Made by a program: the position numbers and the translations under genes. From SABI01 sp028532915 (GTDB lineage: Bacteria; Spirochaetota; Spirochaetia; Sphaerochaetales; Sphaerochaetaceae), in the NCBI GenBank assembly GCA_963677225.1, contig OY781923.1, positions 248,001 to 312,000 on the forward strand: 64,000 nt of DNA, read 5' to 3'. Within the stretch, counting starts at the first letter, position 1. Each line of letters begins with the position of its first letter. The notes below the pieces were generated by a model. That model did no database searches. It had not been told where the DNA came from and worked only from the letters and a program-made list of their open reading frames with translations. This document shows, piece by piece, positions 17,480 through 26,481 of this stretch.

Positions 17480-17499
17480 GGGCCGCCGAATGGCGGCCC
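17480..17499 (+). terminator. GC-rich hairpin between the binding protein and the ABC genes
   Basis: GGGCCGCC-GAAT-GGCGGCCC forms a perfect 8-bp stem with a four-base loop but is not followed by a T-run. It is more likely an mRNA-stabilising or attenuating hairpin that sets high binding-protein and lower ATPase/permease expression than a full terminator. Confidence 0.65.
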
Positions 17500-17563
17500 A
17501 AGTAATCTTAATATGAGAGTCAGACGCACTGACATACGGTGCCCTCAAGGAGGCTGAAGCCTA

Positions 17564-19084
17564 ATGAGTCATGTAATCGAGATGTTGAACATCAGAAAAG
17601 AATTTCCCGGAATCGTTGCCAATGATGATATCACATTGCAGGTCGAGAAAGGTGAGATCCATGCGATACTCGGTGAGAACGGAGCAGGGAAGTCGACGTT
17701 AATGAGTATTCTGTTCGGGTTATATCATCCTGACCGCGGAATTATCAAGGTGAAAGGAAAAGAGGTGAAGATCACAAATCCCAATGATGCGAATGATTTG
17801 GGAATCGGGATGGTTCACCAGCATTTCCAGCTTGTTCAGAATTTTACTGTAACAGAGAATATCATTCTGGGAAAAGAAAGTCATTTCATCCTTGACCGCA
17901 AAAGTGCAGCGAAGAAGATAAAGGCTCTCAGTGAACAGTACGGACTGAAAATCGATCCGAATTCAGTCATTGAAGATATTACCGTCGGAATGCAGCAGAG
18001 AGTTGAGATCCTCAAGATGCTCTACCGGGATGCCGAGATTCTCATCTTCGATGAACCGACCGCTGTTCTTACTCCTCAGGAGATAGAAGAACTGATGCAG
18101 ATCATGAGGAATCTGGTCAAAGAGGGTAAATCGATAATCCTTATCACGCATAAGCTTGATGAGATAAAGGCCGTAGCCTCGAGATGTACTATCATCAGGC
18201 GGGGGAAGATGGTCGGGATTGTCGATGTCGCAACTACCAGTCAGGCAGAGATGGCTTCGATGATGGTAGGACGACCTGTCAGTTTTAAAGTTGAGAAAGG
18301 GGAAGTTGAAGTCGGCTCTCCTGTGCTTGAGATCTCTCATCTGAATGTTTTGAACGTCAAAAAATATTTTGCAGTCAAGGATTTCTCGCTTACAGTCTCC
18401 CGGGGAGAGATCGTCGGGATTGCCGGAGTCGATGGGAACGGTCAGAGTGAACTGGTTGAAGCGATAACGGGACTGAGACCGATCGAATCGGGGACTCTCA
18501 CTTTTAACGGGAAGGATATGACCCATTATTCGATTCGTGAGCGTAATGAGGCCGGCATCGGTCATATCCCTGAAGACAGACAGAAACGGGGTCTCGTGAT
18601 GGAATCCTCCATCAGTGACAACATGGTGATCAAAGAGTATTACCGCGAGCCGTTCAGCAAGAACGGAGTTCTTAGACAGCAGGTGATCGACAAGCATGCC
18701 GAAGAGATCTGTGAAGCATTCGATGTCCGTTCCGGAGAAGGCATATTCAGCCATGCGGGTAAACTTTCGGGAGGAAATCAGCAGAAGGCTATCGTCGGAA
18801 GAGAGATGGTTCTGGAACCTGATCTGATCATTGCGGTACAGCCTACGAGGGGCTTGGATGTCGGTGCCATCGAATATATACACAAGAGACTTGTCGAACA
18901 TCGTAATAAAGGCAAGGCTGTTCTGCTGGTCTCTTTCGAACTCGATGAGATCTTCAACCTGTCCGATAGAATCGCTGTCATGAACAGCGGAGAGCTGATC
19001 GATGTGGTATATACCCAGCAGACCAATGAAGATCAGGTCGGACTTATGATGGCCGGAGTGAAAAGCAAGGAGGCAAGTGTATGA
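17564..19084 (+). CDS. Nucleoside ABC transporter, double ATP-binding subunit
   Basis: A 506-residue ATPase with two fused ABC domains, as in the sugar/nucleoside (CUT2, NupO/YufO) class. Domain 1: Walker A GENGAGKST (about 36-44), signature TVGMQQRVEIL, Walker B LIFDEPTAVL. Domain 2: degenerate Walker A GVDGNGQSEL (Lys lost, normal for this class), signature LSGGNQQKAIVGRE and LIIAVQPTRGLDVGA. It energises uptake through the two following permeases. AAGGAGGCTG precedes ATG 17564. Its TGA overlaps the permease ATG by 4 bp. Confidence 0.93.
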   Translation: MSHVIEMLNIRKEFPGIVANDDITLQVEKGEIHAILGENGAGKSTLMSILFGLYHPDRGIIKVKGKEVKITNPNDANDLGIGMVHQHFQLVQNFTVTENIILGKESHFILDRKSAAKKIKALSEQYGLKIDPNSVIEDITVGMQQRVEILKMLYRDAEILIFDEPTAVLTPQEIEELMQIMRNLVKEGKSIILITHKLDEIKAVASRCTIIRRGKMVGIVDVATTSQAEMASMMVGRPVSFKVEKGEVEVGSPVLEISHLNVLNVKKYFAVKDFSLTVSRGEIVGIAGVDGNGQSELVEAITGLRPIESGTLTFNGKDMTHYSIRERNEAGIGHIPEDRQKRGLVMESSISDNMVIKEYYREPFSKNGVLRQQVIDKHAEEICEAFDVRSGEGIFSHAGKLSGGNQQKAIVGREMVLEPDLIIAVQPTRGLDVGAIEYIHKRLVEHRNKGKAVLLVSFELDEIFNLSDRIAVMNSGELIDVVYTQQTNEDQVGLMMAGVKSKEASV

Positions 19085-20187
19085 GTACCAAAGTTAAAAG
19101 CAACGCTTTTCTTGTTGCTATCTCTGCTGTAATTCTGGGACTTATTGCCGGCGGACTGCTGATGATGGCGATAGGAAGTAATCCCTTCGAAGGCTTCTAC
19201 TATCTGTTCCGAGGCGGTCTGATGAGCATGGAGAGGGTGGGAAACACGATAGCTACCGCGATTACCTTGATGCTGGTAGGACTTTCGGTCGCCTTTGCAT
19301 TCAAAACCGGTCTGTTCAATATCGGCGCTTCCGGACAGATGCTTATCGGCGGCCTTGCCGCAACTCTGGTTGCTCATTATGTCTTTCTTCCCCGGGTGAT
19401 CTATATTCCTGTGATCATCCTGGCGGCGTTTGCTGCCGGAGCGCTGTGGGGTGTTATCCCGGGTTTTCTCAAAGCGAAATTCAATGTTCATGAAGTCGTT
19501 GCGACGATCATGATGAACTGGATCGCCTACTGGTCGATCTACTATTTCATACCTGCCTATCTGAAAGGGCCTTCACTTGAGACCGAATCGAGGTCGATTG
19601 CCATCGAACAATCCCTGCGGTCGGACTGGCTTACAGATTTCTTCGGCGGCGGGTATATCAATCTGGGCATATTTGTTGCGGTCGTGGCAGTGATAGTCGT
19701 GAAATATGTGCTGGATAAAACCACCTTGGGATTCGAACTGAAAGCTGTAGGGTCGAACAGGTTCTGTGCAGAATACGCCGGCATCAAAGTAAACCGGAAT
19801 GTCATCATCTCCATGATGATAGCCGGAGGACTTGCCGGTCTTGCAGGAATGACTTTCTACACTGGATATTCGAGGAATATACAGATCGGAGTTCTGCCTT
19901 CGATGGGATTCGACGGAATCGCCGTTGCCCTGCTGGGAGCCAGCAATCCGATAGGAGTCTTCTTCTCGGCACTGTTCTTCGGGCTGCTGCAGTCGGGAAA
20001 AGGGTTCATGAACGCGATGACCGATGTTCCTCCTGAAATTGCGGATACGATTATCGCTACAATCATCTATTTCACCGCTACAAGCGTTCTTTTCAGCAGA
20101 TTCTGGGATAAGGTCGGAAAGCGCAAGAAGGAGCGCAATGACGCAAGAACGGCAAAAGCTGAAGCACAGGAGAGTGATCATGAGTAA
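19081..20187 (+). CDS. Nucleoside ABC transporter permease 1
   Basis: A 368-residue inner-membrane permease of the BPD_transp_2 family (NupP/YufP type) with about nine hydrophobic segments. Recognisable stretches are ALMLVGLSVAFAFKTGLFNIGASGQ-like near residue 65 (ITLMLVGLSVAFAFKTG, FNIGASGQMLIGG), KAKFNVHEVVATIMMNWIA and the conserved LGFELKAVGSNRFCAEYAGI coupling region. A basic, Ala/Lys-rich tail is cytoplasmic. The ATG overlaps the ATPase stop by 4 bp and its end overlaps permease 2 by 8 bp, so all three are translationally coupled. Confidence 0.92.
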   Translation: MSTKVKSNAFLVAISAVILGLIAGGLLMMAIGSNPFEGFYYLFRGGLMSMERVGNTIATAITLMLVGLSVAFAFKTGLFNIGASGQMLIGGLAATLVAHYVFLPRVIYIPVIILAAFAAGALWGVIPGFLKAKFNVHEVVATIMMNWIAYWSIYYFIPAYLKGPSLETESRSIAIEQSLRSDWLTDFFGGGYINLGIFVAVVAVIVVKYVLDKTTLGFELKAVGSNRFCAEYAGIKVNRNVIISMMIAGGLAGLAGMTFYTGYSRNIQIGVLPSMGFDGIAVALLGASNPIGVFFSALFFGLLQSGKGFMNAMTDVPPEIADTIIATIIYFTATSVLFSRFWDKVGKRKKERNDARTAKAEAQESDHE

Positions 20188-21205
20188 CGATAAAGACATG
20201 AAAACATTATTCAGGACATACAGGACTCCCATCATCGTCATCGCTGTTCTTCTGATGCTGGCCCTGTTTTCCGAAAGCCATCTGATCCGCCTTATCATTC
20301 CCTATGCGATCGCATATACGATTCCTCTTTTGGTAACAGCTCTCGGAGGACTCTACAGTGAACGTTCGGGTGTGACGAACCTGGGGTTGGAAGGATTGAT
20401 GCTTGTCGGTTATTTCGCTTCGGCGATTACCATCAAATTTACCGAACAGATCTCCTATTCTCTGGCGATCCCGCTCGGACTGTTCATTGCAGTCATTGCC
20501 GGGGCACTGTTTTCGATGCTGCACGCTTTTGCATCGATCAATCTGAAAGCCGATCAGATCATCAGCGGTACCGCGATCAACATGCTCGCGAGTGCGCTCA
20601 CAGTCTATCTGGCCAGAACAGTAGCCGGAAGCGGAAATGTCCGTATCATGCTGGGTATTGTGAGACAGGACATTCCTGTACTGTCTAAGATACCGGGTCT
20701 CGGGACGCTCTTTTTCACTCAGTCCTACTGGTCTACATGGGTAGCTCTTGCTATCTGGGGGCTGTCATGGTTTCTGTTGTACAAAACTTCCTTCGGATTG
20801 AGGTTGCGGGCCTGCGGAGAACATCCCAGTGCTGTCGAATCTGCAGGTGTGAATGTTCATAAGATGAGGTATTTCGGGGTAGGAATGTCAGGTGCACTTG
20901 CCGGTCTCGGAGGTGCAATCATTCTTGTGACCTATTCGGGAGAGTTCAACGGAACTGTCGCAGGACTCGGTTTCTTGTCTATCGCCGCGTTGATATTCGG
21001 TCAGTGGAAGCCTCTCGGGATTCTTGGAGCGACATTCTTTTTCGGAACAGCGACAACGATCGCGAACGTTTCTCAGGTTATTCCCGAATTCGGCGTGATT
21101 CCCCCGGTGATCTTCAAAGTCTTCCCGTATGTTGTCACGCTGCTCGCGCTCGTCGTGTTCTCCAAGCGTTCGGCTGCTCCGAAGGCTGTCGGTGAACCCT
21201 ATTAG
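20180..21205 (+). CDS. Nucleoside ABC transporter permease 2
   Basis: A 341-residue partner permease (NupQ/YufQ type) with eight or nine hydrophobic segments. Family marks: ALGGLYSERSGVTNLGLEGLMLVG near residue 53 (ERSGVTNLGLEG), ADQIISGTAINMLASALTVYL, and FGLRLRACGEHPSAVESAGV. With permease 1 it forms the channel of the transporter. I take ATG 20180, preceded by AGGAGAG at 5 nt, rather than upstream codons inside the previous gene. The purine nucleoside phosphorylase gene follows after 16 bp. Confidence 0.92.
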   Translation: MSNDKDMKTLFRTYRTPIIVIAVLLMLALFSESHLIRLIIPYAIAYTIPLLVTALGGLYSERSGVTNLGLEGLMLVGYFASAITIKFTEQISYSLAIPLGLFIAVIAGALFSMLHAFASINLKADQIISGTAINMLASALTVYLARTVAGSGNVRIMLGIVRQDIPVLSKIPGLGTLFFTQSYWSTWVALAIWGLSWFLLYKTSFGLRLRACGEHPSAVESAGVNVHKMRYFGVGMSGALAGLGGAIILVTYSGEFNGTVAGLGFLSIAALIFGQWKPLGILGATFFFGTATTIANVSQVIPEFGVIPPVIFKVFPYVVTLLALVVFSKRSAAPKAVGEPY

Positions 21206-21221
21206 AAAAGGAGAAAACTGA

Positions 21222-22052
21222 ATGTCAGGTTTGAAAGAACGTCTGCAGGAATCTGCTTCATATGTGAAAACCATCATCGGAGACAAGGAGATCTCCATCG
21301 GAATGATCCTGGGCTCCGGTCTGGGAGTCCTTGCGAATGAGTTGGAACATGCCATCACAATAGATTACAAGGATATTCCGAACTTTCCTGCTTCCACTGT
21401 CCCCGGTCATGCCGGCCAGCTGGTGATAGGAGAACTCGGCGGAAAGAGGGTGATGGTGATGAACGGTCGTTTCCATTACTACGAGGGACACGACATGCAA
21501 ACGGTCGTGTTTCCGGTGCAGATGATGAAGATCCTCGGGATTAACCAGCTTCTTATCACGAATGCCGCCGGATGCGTGAACACCTCCTGGTCTCAGGGAG
21601 ATCTGATGGTGATCTCCGATCATATCAAACTCATCAGTGATAATCCGATGCGCGGAATGAACGAAGACAGCCTCGGAGATAGATTCTTCGATATGTCGAC
21701 AGCTTACTCGAAACGACTCAGGAATCTGGCTCATACCTGTGCAGGTAAGATCGGAGTAACACTGAGGGAAGGTATCTATCAGTTTTTCGCAGGACCTTCG
21801 TTCGAGACTCCCGCAGAGGTCCGTTTTGCACGGCTTTGCGGTGCCGATGCAGTCGGTATGTCCACCGTTCCCGAGGTTATCGCAGCACAGCATGCTTCCA
21901 TGGAAGTGCTCGGCATCTCATGCATGACGAACATGGCCGCAGGGATTCTCTCTCAGCCTCTGAATCATCAGGAAGTCCTTGAAACAGGAGAAAGAGTGAA
22001 ACACACATTCATATCGCTGGTGAGAGAGATCGTCAAAGAATGGGAACAATAG
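21222..22052 (+). CDS. Purine nucleoside phosphorylase (trimeric type)
   Basis: A 276-residue PNP of the PunA/mammalian-like trimeric class. Motifs in order: MILGSGLGVLAN (phosphate-binding serine), FPASTVPGHAG, the active-site NGRFHYYEGHD, LLITNAAGCVNTSW, GDLMVISDHIKL, and GADAVGMSTVPEVIAAQHASM (ligand-binding Met/Glu-Val region). It cleaves guanosine, inosine and deoxy forms with phosphate to free base and (deoxy)ribose 1-phosphate, whose product can feed DeoC. AAAGGAGAAAAC precedes the ATG. The end overlaps the cupin gene by 13 bp. This completes an uptake-to-carbon route for purine nucleosides. Confidence 0.95.
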   Translation: MSGLKERLQESASYVKTIIGDKEISIGMILGSGLGVLANELEHAITIDYKDIPNFPASTVPGHAGQLVIGELGGKRVMVMNGRFHYYEGHDMQTVVFPVQMMKILGINQLLITNAAGCVNTSWSQGDLMVISDHIKLISDNPMRGMNEDSLGDRFFDMSTAYSKRLRNLAHTCAGKIGVTLREGIYQFFAGPSFETPAEVRFARLCGADAVGMSTVPEVIAAQHASMEVLGISCMTNMAAGILSQPLNHQEVLETGERVKHTFISLVREIVKEWEQ

Positions 22053-22567
22053 ATATAGAACAGATCATAGCGGATTATAAACTTACCCCTCTGGATCATG
22101 AGGGGGGCTATTTTCGACGTGTCTTCGAAAGTGCATCTCAGGTTGAAACCTCTTCTTTTCAAAGTCCGTTTCATAAAGAGGTACTCCCGGCTGTCAGTGC
22201 GATATACTATCTGATAACCTCCGACAGCTATTCGGCCCTTCATCGTCTCAGCTCCCATGAAGTATGGACCTTCATCTGCGGAGATCCCGCAGAACAGCTT
22301 ACGATAGATCCTTCAAATGTACTTACCGTGAACCTTATCGGCTCTCAAGTTGGCAATGGTGGCATCTCGCATGTTCCGTCGCGTTATTGGCAGGGGACGA
22401 AACTGATCAAAGGAGGCGAACATGGATTCGCTTTATTTTCAACGGTTGTCGTTCCAGGCTATGATCACAGTGATTTTACCATGGCCGATGCTTCCCTTCT
22501 GAACTCACTGGAGCAGAAAGAGAGGGAGCTTGCCCGCCAGTTTCTCCCTCATGGAGGTACATTGTAA
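22040..22567 (+). CDS. DUF985 cupin family protein
   Basis: A 175-residue cupin of the DUF985 (YML079-like) family. Diagnostic stretches are the N-terminal LTPLDHEGGYFRRVFES, the middle IYYLITSDSYSALHRLSSHEVWTFICGDP with the His-x-x-x-x-His/Glu sites, and the C-terminal ALFSTVVVPGYDHSDFTM. Proteins of this kind are small beta-barrels with no settled reaction; a sugar or nucleotide ligand is suspected. Its ATG lies 13 bp inside the PNP gene, and its last base is shared with the SDR start, so it belongs to the same transcript. Confidence 0.9.
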   Translation: MGTIDIEQIIADYKLTPLDHEGGYFRRVFESASQVETSSFQSPFHKEVLPAVSAIYYLITSDSYSALHRLSSHEVWTFICGDPAEQLTIDPSNVLTVNLIGSQVGNGGISHVPSRYWQGTKLIKGGEHGFALFSTVVVPGYDHSDFTMADASLLNSLEQKERELARQFLPHGGTL

Positions 22568-23328
22568 TGGATATGCATCTGAAAGGAGCCTGCGCTGTGG
22601 TCACAGGCGGGCTGAGTAATCTCGGCAGGGCAATCTGCACCTCTTTGGCCCGGGAAGGGGTTTCTATCGTATTGACTTATACGGGTGAACGTAAAAAGGA
22701 AAGCGCCTTTTCGTTCGCCTCTTTTTTACGGGATACGTATCACTGTAAGGCACAAGGGGTGCAGCTCGATGTGACCGATGAGAAATCGGTGGCAGATGGG
22801 ATCGATAAAGCTCTCTCCATCCTTCAGAAGATCGATATCCTTATCAACAACGCGGGGGTCTTCACCGTATGTCCGCAGCGTTCGCTGCCTGAAAATCAAT
22901 GGGATCAGGTCATGGATGTGAATATCAAAGGAGTGTGGAGAATGGTGCGTCACACTCAGAGTCTATTGGAAAAGACACACGGAGTTATCGTGAATATCAG
23001 CAGTATCAATGCCGCGCGACCGGGATTCGACCATACGAGCCATTATGATGCATCGAAAGGAGCGGTTTCTGCCTATACCCGTTCTCTGGCGAAAGAACTG
23101 AGCGAATTTGGAATACGGGTGAATGCTGTGGCTCCGGGACTGCTCGATTCCCAATCTCTGCGCGACAATGCTCCTTCACTTGTTTCTTCCTATATTAAAC
23201 GAAGCGCGCTCAACTCGCTGGTTGAAGCTGAAGAGGTCGCCTCTCTTGTCACGTTCCTCGCCTCTGACCGGTCAAAGGGAATGACAGGAGAGATACTTAC
23301 AGTCGATTGCGGATATGGTATGATGTAA
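22567..23328 (+). CDS. Short-chain dehydrogenase/reductase
   Basis: A 253-residue classical SDR. Coenzyme site TGGLSNLGRAI (about 13-23; TGxxxxxG in function), LDVTDEKSV, the NNAGV strand motif (about 94-98), the catalytic Ser in ISSINAARP, the Tyr-x-x-x-Lys as YDASKG, and VAPGLLDS after it. The Tyr/Lys/Ser triad is complete, so it should be an active NAD(P)-dependent oxidoreductase; the ending TGEILTVDCGYGM is standard. The substrate is unknown. It is coupled to the DUF985 gene (ATG shares the preceding stop region). Confidence 0.92.
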   Translation: MDMHLKGACAVVTGGLSNLGRAICTSLAREGVSIVLTYTGERKKESAFSFASFLRDTYHCKAQGVQLDVTDEKSVADGIDKALSILQKIDILINNAGVFTVCPQRSLPENQWDQVMDVNIKGVWRMVRHTQSLLEKTHGVIVNISSINAARPGFDHTSHYDASKGAVSAYTRSLAKELSEFGIRVNAVAPGLLDSQSLRDNAPSLVSSYIKRSALNSLVEAEEVASLVTFLASDRSKGMTGEILTVDCGYGMM

Positions 23329-23331
23329 ACG

Positions 23332-24033
23332 ATGAAGATACTCTGCATTTCAGATGACAAGGATGTATTGGTTTACTCTCCAAATATTGCTCAGCGCTAT
23401 AAGGATGTTGACATGATCCTTTCTGCAGGTGATCTTCCTCTGAAATATTATGAATATATCGTATCCTCCTTGAACAAGCCTTTCTATTTCGTCTTCGGAA
23501 ATCATCATACCGAGGAACTCACAAGATTCAAGAAAACTGATGTTCTGGGGCCCTCAGGGGCTATGGCGGATTTTGGAAAGCCTGTATTCAATCAGGGGGT
23601 GGGTGGCGATTTTATTGACGGAAAAGTTGTCCGTGATAAAAAGAGTGGGCTGATCATTGCCGGACTCGGCGGTTCCATGAGATATAATGACGGCAGACAC
23701 CAGTTTTCTGAAACTGAGATGTTCTTCAGAATCCTTTCTATGATCCCCCGCCTTATCTATAATAAGTTGCGCTACGGACGATTTGTCGATATCTTATTGA
23801 CGCATGCTCCGCCGAGAAACTACGGAGATAAAGAAGATCTCTGTCATAGAGGTTTTTCCTCTTTTCTGTTGTTCATTAGATATTTCAAACCGAGATATTT
23901 ATTGCATGGTCATATCCATCTGATCGACATGAACGCCGAGAGAGTGAAAGAGTATCGCGGTTGCAGGATCATAAATGTATACAGCTCCTATGTGTTACAA
24001 GAGGATGAAAGAAATGGCCAAGGGCAGCTTTGA
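23332..24033 (+). CDS. Calcineurin-like metallophosphoesterase
   Basis: A 233-residue cytoplasmic phosphoesterase. Metal motifs: ISDDKD (the usual Asp-x-His is Asp-Asp here), SAGDLP, FGNHH (catalytic His), LTHAPP and LHGHIH. The missing first His is the one departure from the standard set, so metal loading may differ. The substrate, nucleotide or phosphoprotein, cannot be told. It starts 3 bp after the SDR stop and overlaps the ParB-like gene by 20 bp, so the two latter genes probably work together. Confidence 0.85.
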   Translation: MKILCISDDKDVLVYSPNIAQRYKDVDMILSAGDLPLKYYEYIVSSLNKPFYFVFGNHHTEELTRFKKTDVLGPSGAMADFGKPVFNQGVGGDFIDGKVVRDKKSGLIIAGLGGSMRYNDGRHQFSETEMFFRILSMIPRLIYNKLRYGRFVDILLTHAPPRNYGDKEDLCHRGFSSFLLFIRYFKPRYLLHGHIHLIDMNAERVKEYRGCRIINVYSSYVLQEDERNGQGQL

Positions 24034-24919
24034 AAGCAGAGAGGATTTTTCGAAAGCACGGGTGAAGGCGAGGATGCAGAGTCTGCTTTCTACCATGCAG
24101 TGGAAAAACACGACTTTACTCTCTTTCTACGATGTCACCAATCTGGTGAAACCTAAGGTGGAGACCTATAGAGGGGTCATGCCGATAGAGATCGACAAGA
24201 TCATCGGGTCGGAAAATCGTTATCATGATTTCACCCTGGCCTTCTTTCCCCGCAAGGATATGCTGCGTTCAAGATGGCAGAGTATCGACGATGCTCATCT
24301 TAAGAATATTGATCTGCCTCCCATCAGCGCCTATAAACTCGGTGATTATTATTTCGTTCGTGACGGCAATCACAGAGTATCTGTTGCAAAGATGCAGGGC
24401 GTCGAATTCATCGATGCGGAAATCGTCGAGCTTGATTCACAGATAAAACTTGAACCCGGTCTTACCAACCGCCAGCTCACCAAACGGGTCGTCGAGTATG
24501 AAAGAGAACGGGTTGTGCAGGAGTATCATCTTGATCAGATATTCGATATGGAACACGTGAAATTTTCGTCACCGGGGATGTATGCCGAACTGATCAATCA
24601 TATAATGGTTCACAAGTATTACCTCAATGAACACAAGAGTGAGGAAATTCTCTTCGAATACGCCGCAAAAGACTGGTTTGACACGGTCTTTACCCCGATA
24701 TTCAACCAGATAAAAGAAGATAAGATCCTCAGGTCCTTCCCGGGAAAGACTTACGGGGATCTCTATCTCTGGATAGTGAGAAGATGGGATGATTCGAAAA
24801 AGAATAACGAACACGACAGTTCCATCGGAAAGGCTGCCTCCGATACGAGACGAAAGCTCGCTCTACCGTATTTCAGAAGACTGAAAGAGCACGTGAAAAG
24901 TCTACTGGGCCTCGATTGA
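24014..24919 (+). CDS. ParB-like domain protein
   Basis: A 301-residue soluble protein. A central domain (about residues 35-135) resembles the ParB/Srx fold: RGVMPIEIDKIIGSENRYHD, then SAYKLGDYYFVRDGNHRVSVAKM, where DGNHRVSVA matches the ParB/sulfiredoxin GxHR(L/V) box. The C-terminal half is helical and charged and shows no helix-turn-helix I can name. It may bind nucleotide or DNA; a role in chromosome partition is unlikely since no ParA partner is present. ATG 24014 follows GAGG at 9 nt and lies inside the phosphoesterase gene. It ends in an 18-bp overlap with the convergent exported-protein gene. Confidence 0.65.
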   Translation: MAKGSFESREDFSKARVKARMQSLLSTMQWKNTTLLSFYDVTNLVKPKVETYRGVMPIEIDKIIGSENRYHDFTLAFFPRKDMLRSRWQSIDDAHLKNIDLPPISAYKLGDYYFVRDGNHRVSVAKMQGVEFIDAEIVELDSQIKLEPGLTNRQLTKRVVEYERERVVQEYHLDQIFDMEHVKFSSPGMYAELINHIMVHKYYLNEHKSEEILFEYAAKDWFDTVFTPIFNQIKEDKILRSFPGKTYGDLYLWIVRRWDDSKKNNEHDSSIGKAASDTRRKLALPYFRRLKEHVKSLLGLD

Positions 24920-25417
24920 GAATGTGAGGGTATCTACGTATTCCCCTTCAGCTAAAGCGGCGTCTTCAACTGTGATGATCTGCATCGAACTGTTGATATC
25001 ATATCCGCTGGAGGAGCTGAACCCTGTCATGTTGACCGCTACTCCGGGTGTGACTGCCACCTTGGTCCCTGATCCGTAATCAAATTTGAGAGTATAGGGG
25101 ATGTAGTATCCTTCAAGCACTGTGTGTTTCATTCTCATCTGTGTGCCCGTCACATTCGTACTGGTGATGGTCATCGTCACCTCCTGATTACCCGTGAGGG
25201 TATAGGCAACTTCCTTCACGGTTCCCAAAGTGATTGAGACCGGGGAGGCTTCCAATATCGTGAATTCGGAAACAGATTCTATGATTGTATTAAGATGAAG
25301 TTCGACAGGAGGGGCAAGAGCAAATATCTGTGAGGTGCTTATGAGTGCAAAAAGTGAGAGAATGATAACTTTTGAGACAATATATTTTTTTATTATATTC
25401 TGATATTTTCTCTTCAT
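24902..25417 (-). CDS. Small exported beta-strand protein A
   Basis: A 171-residue protein of unknown function. A signal peptide (VIILSLFALISTSQIFA, cleavage near Ala33) follows a basic start. The mature part is Thr/Val/Ser-rich with alternating strand patterns, one YYIPYTLKFDYG segment and a closing strand GEYVDTLTFSIEAQ; there is no Cys. These two features recur in the exported proteins at 29-32 kb, so I place it in the same family. No Shine-Dalgarno precedes the ATG; the -10 box ends 7-8 nt before it, so the mRNA is probably leaderless. It is transcribed away from the GntR pair, in divergent orientation. Confidence 0.72.
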   Translation of the reverse strand: MKRKYQNIIKKYIVSKVIILSLFALISTSQIFALAPPVELHLNTIIESVSEFTILEASPVSITLGTVKEVAYTLTGNQEVTMTITSTNVTGTQMRMKHTVLEGYYIPYTLKFDYGSGTKVAVTPGVAVNMTGFSSSSGYDINSSMQIITVEDAALAEGEYVDTLTFSIEAQ

Positions 25418-25424
25418 GTGTACG

Positions 25425-25454
25425 AATATAACAACAGAGTGTCACTTATGTCAA
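25425..25454 (-). promoter_or_regulatory. TTGACATAAG promoter of exported protein A
   Basis: On the minus strand TTGACA (25454-25449) continues as TAAGTG. A -10 box TTATAT (17-bp spacer) or TATATT (18-bp spacer) follows, and the ATG comes 7-8 nt later. The 10-mer TTGACATAAG is identical to those at 29277, 30186 and 30994. Confidence 0.72.
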
Positions 25455-25736
25455 TAGTTGCTATTTGCAATATTTTTATTTTATTTGTATATTGATTATA
25501 AGAAGATAATGTAAGTAATTATTTTGTAATATATTAGATGTAATTATTCATTATAATCTTGTTTTTAGGAAAGAATATGGCATGTTGTTGTTTAAAGGTT
25601 TATGAATAAATATAGATATCAGGTTGCCTATCTTATGACAAAACATCGGTTAAATCCTTGTATACTATATTGTAAATGTTTTCATATACCAATTTAGTGA
25701 AATTTATGTCATTATATAACAGTAGGAGAAATATCC
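25455..25736 (+). promoter_or_regulatory. AT-rich divergent region ahead of GntR regulator 1
   Basis: This stretch between exported protein A and the first GntR gene holds no open frame of note. It is very AT-rich. A reversed copy of the regulon motif, TTATGTCATTA (from 25704), lies about 25 bp before the GntR ATG, consistent with autoregulation. TATACT near 25666 may be a -10 box, but I see no -35 at proper spacing. GTAGGAGA precedes the ATG. Confidence 0.5.
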
Positions 25737-26468
25737 ATGAATACGTCATTTAACCCAGGTACAAAATCGGCCCAAATTGCTAGAAAGATTGAAGAAAGGA
25801 TTTTGGCAAAAGAATATAAGGCGGGGGATCCTCTCCCATCACAACAGGAACTTGCTGAAGAATTCTACGCCAGTTCCCGCTCGATCCGCGAGGCTTTCAA
25901 GCATCTTGAGGCTAAAGGTCTTGTCGAGATCAGTCAAGGTAGAAGAGCGACAGTTAAATCGAATAACCTTGATCAGTTTGTGGCTTCTTTGTCTACAACG
26001 CTTATCAGCAATCATAATACTGATAAAAAGCTGCTGCTTGATCTGATGCAGGTGAGGATCACTGTCGAGGTTTCCGCGGCGAGAGAGTTGAGCCGGTCTG
26101 ACCAGAGAAGCATACTTGTAAAAGCCCTCGATACTCTCACTACCAAGATGGAAGCCCTCATCCCCCGGCTTGAAGCAGGAGAGAGCGAAGCGTATACCGA
26201 ATGGAATTCGCATGACTTTACTTTCCATAAGAATCTGATCGATTGGAATGATAACGTGATCCTTACCGCAATCTATGAGAATCTCTCTCCCATGCTCTAT
26301 GCGAGTATGGAAAAGATCACAAGCACTTTCACGGAGATCGAGAAGAGTACAAGAGAACACAGATATCTTGTCGAGGCCCTTCAGAACGGACAGACCGATC
26401 TGGCAGTAGCTCTGGTCCTGGTTCACCTTACCGCTATACGTGGTAAGCTGGAAGCTGCGAATACCTGA
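25737..26468 (+). CDS. GntR/FadR-family regulator 1
   Basis: A 243-residue GntR regulator of the FadR (FCD) subfamily. Residues 10-75 form the winged helix with AGDPLPSQQELAEEFYASSR and recognition helix SIREAFKHLEAKGLVEISQG. The helical FCD domain follows, with RITVEVSAARELS, DFTFHKNL, REHRYLVEAL and LVHLT, which keep the His residues that usually hold a metal and the acid effector. A near-duplicate gene lies 190 bp downstream. The almost identical recognition helices suggest both bind the TGACATAAG-type sites nearby. Effector unknown; organic acids or sugar acids are usual for the family. Confidence 0.92.
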   Translation: MNTSFNPGTKSAQIARKIEERILAKEYKAGDPLPSQQELAEEFYASSRSIREAFKHLEAKGLVEISQGRRATVKSNNLDQFVASLSTTLISNHNTDKKLLLDLMQVRITVEVSAARELSRSDQRSILVKALDTLTTKMEALIPRLEAGESEAYTEWNSHDFTFHKNLIDWNDNVILTAIYENLSPMLYASMEKITSTFTEIEKSTREHRYLVEALQNGQTDLAVALVLVHLTAIRGKLEAANT

Positions 26469-26481
26469 TTTACCGCTCCTG

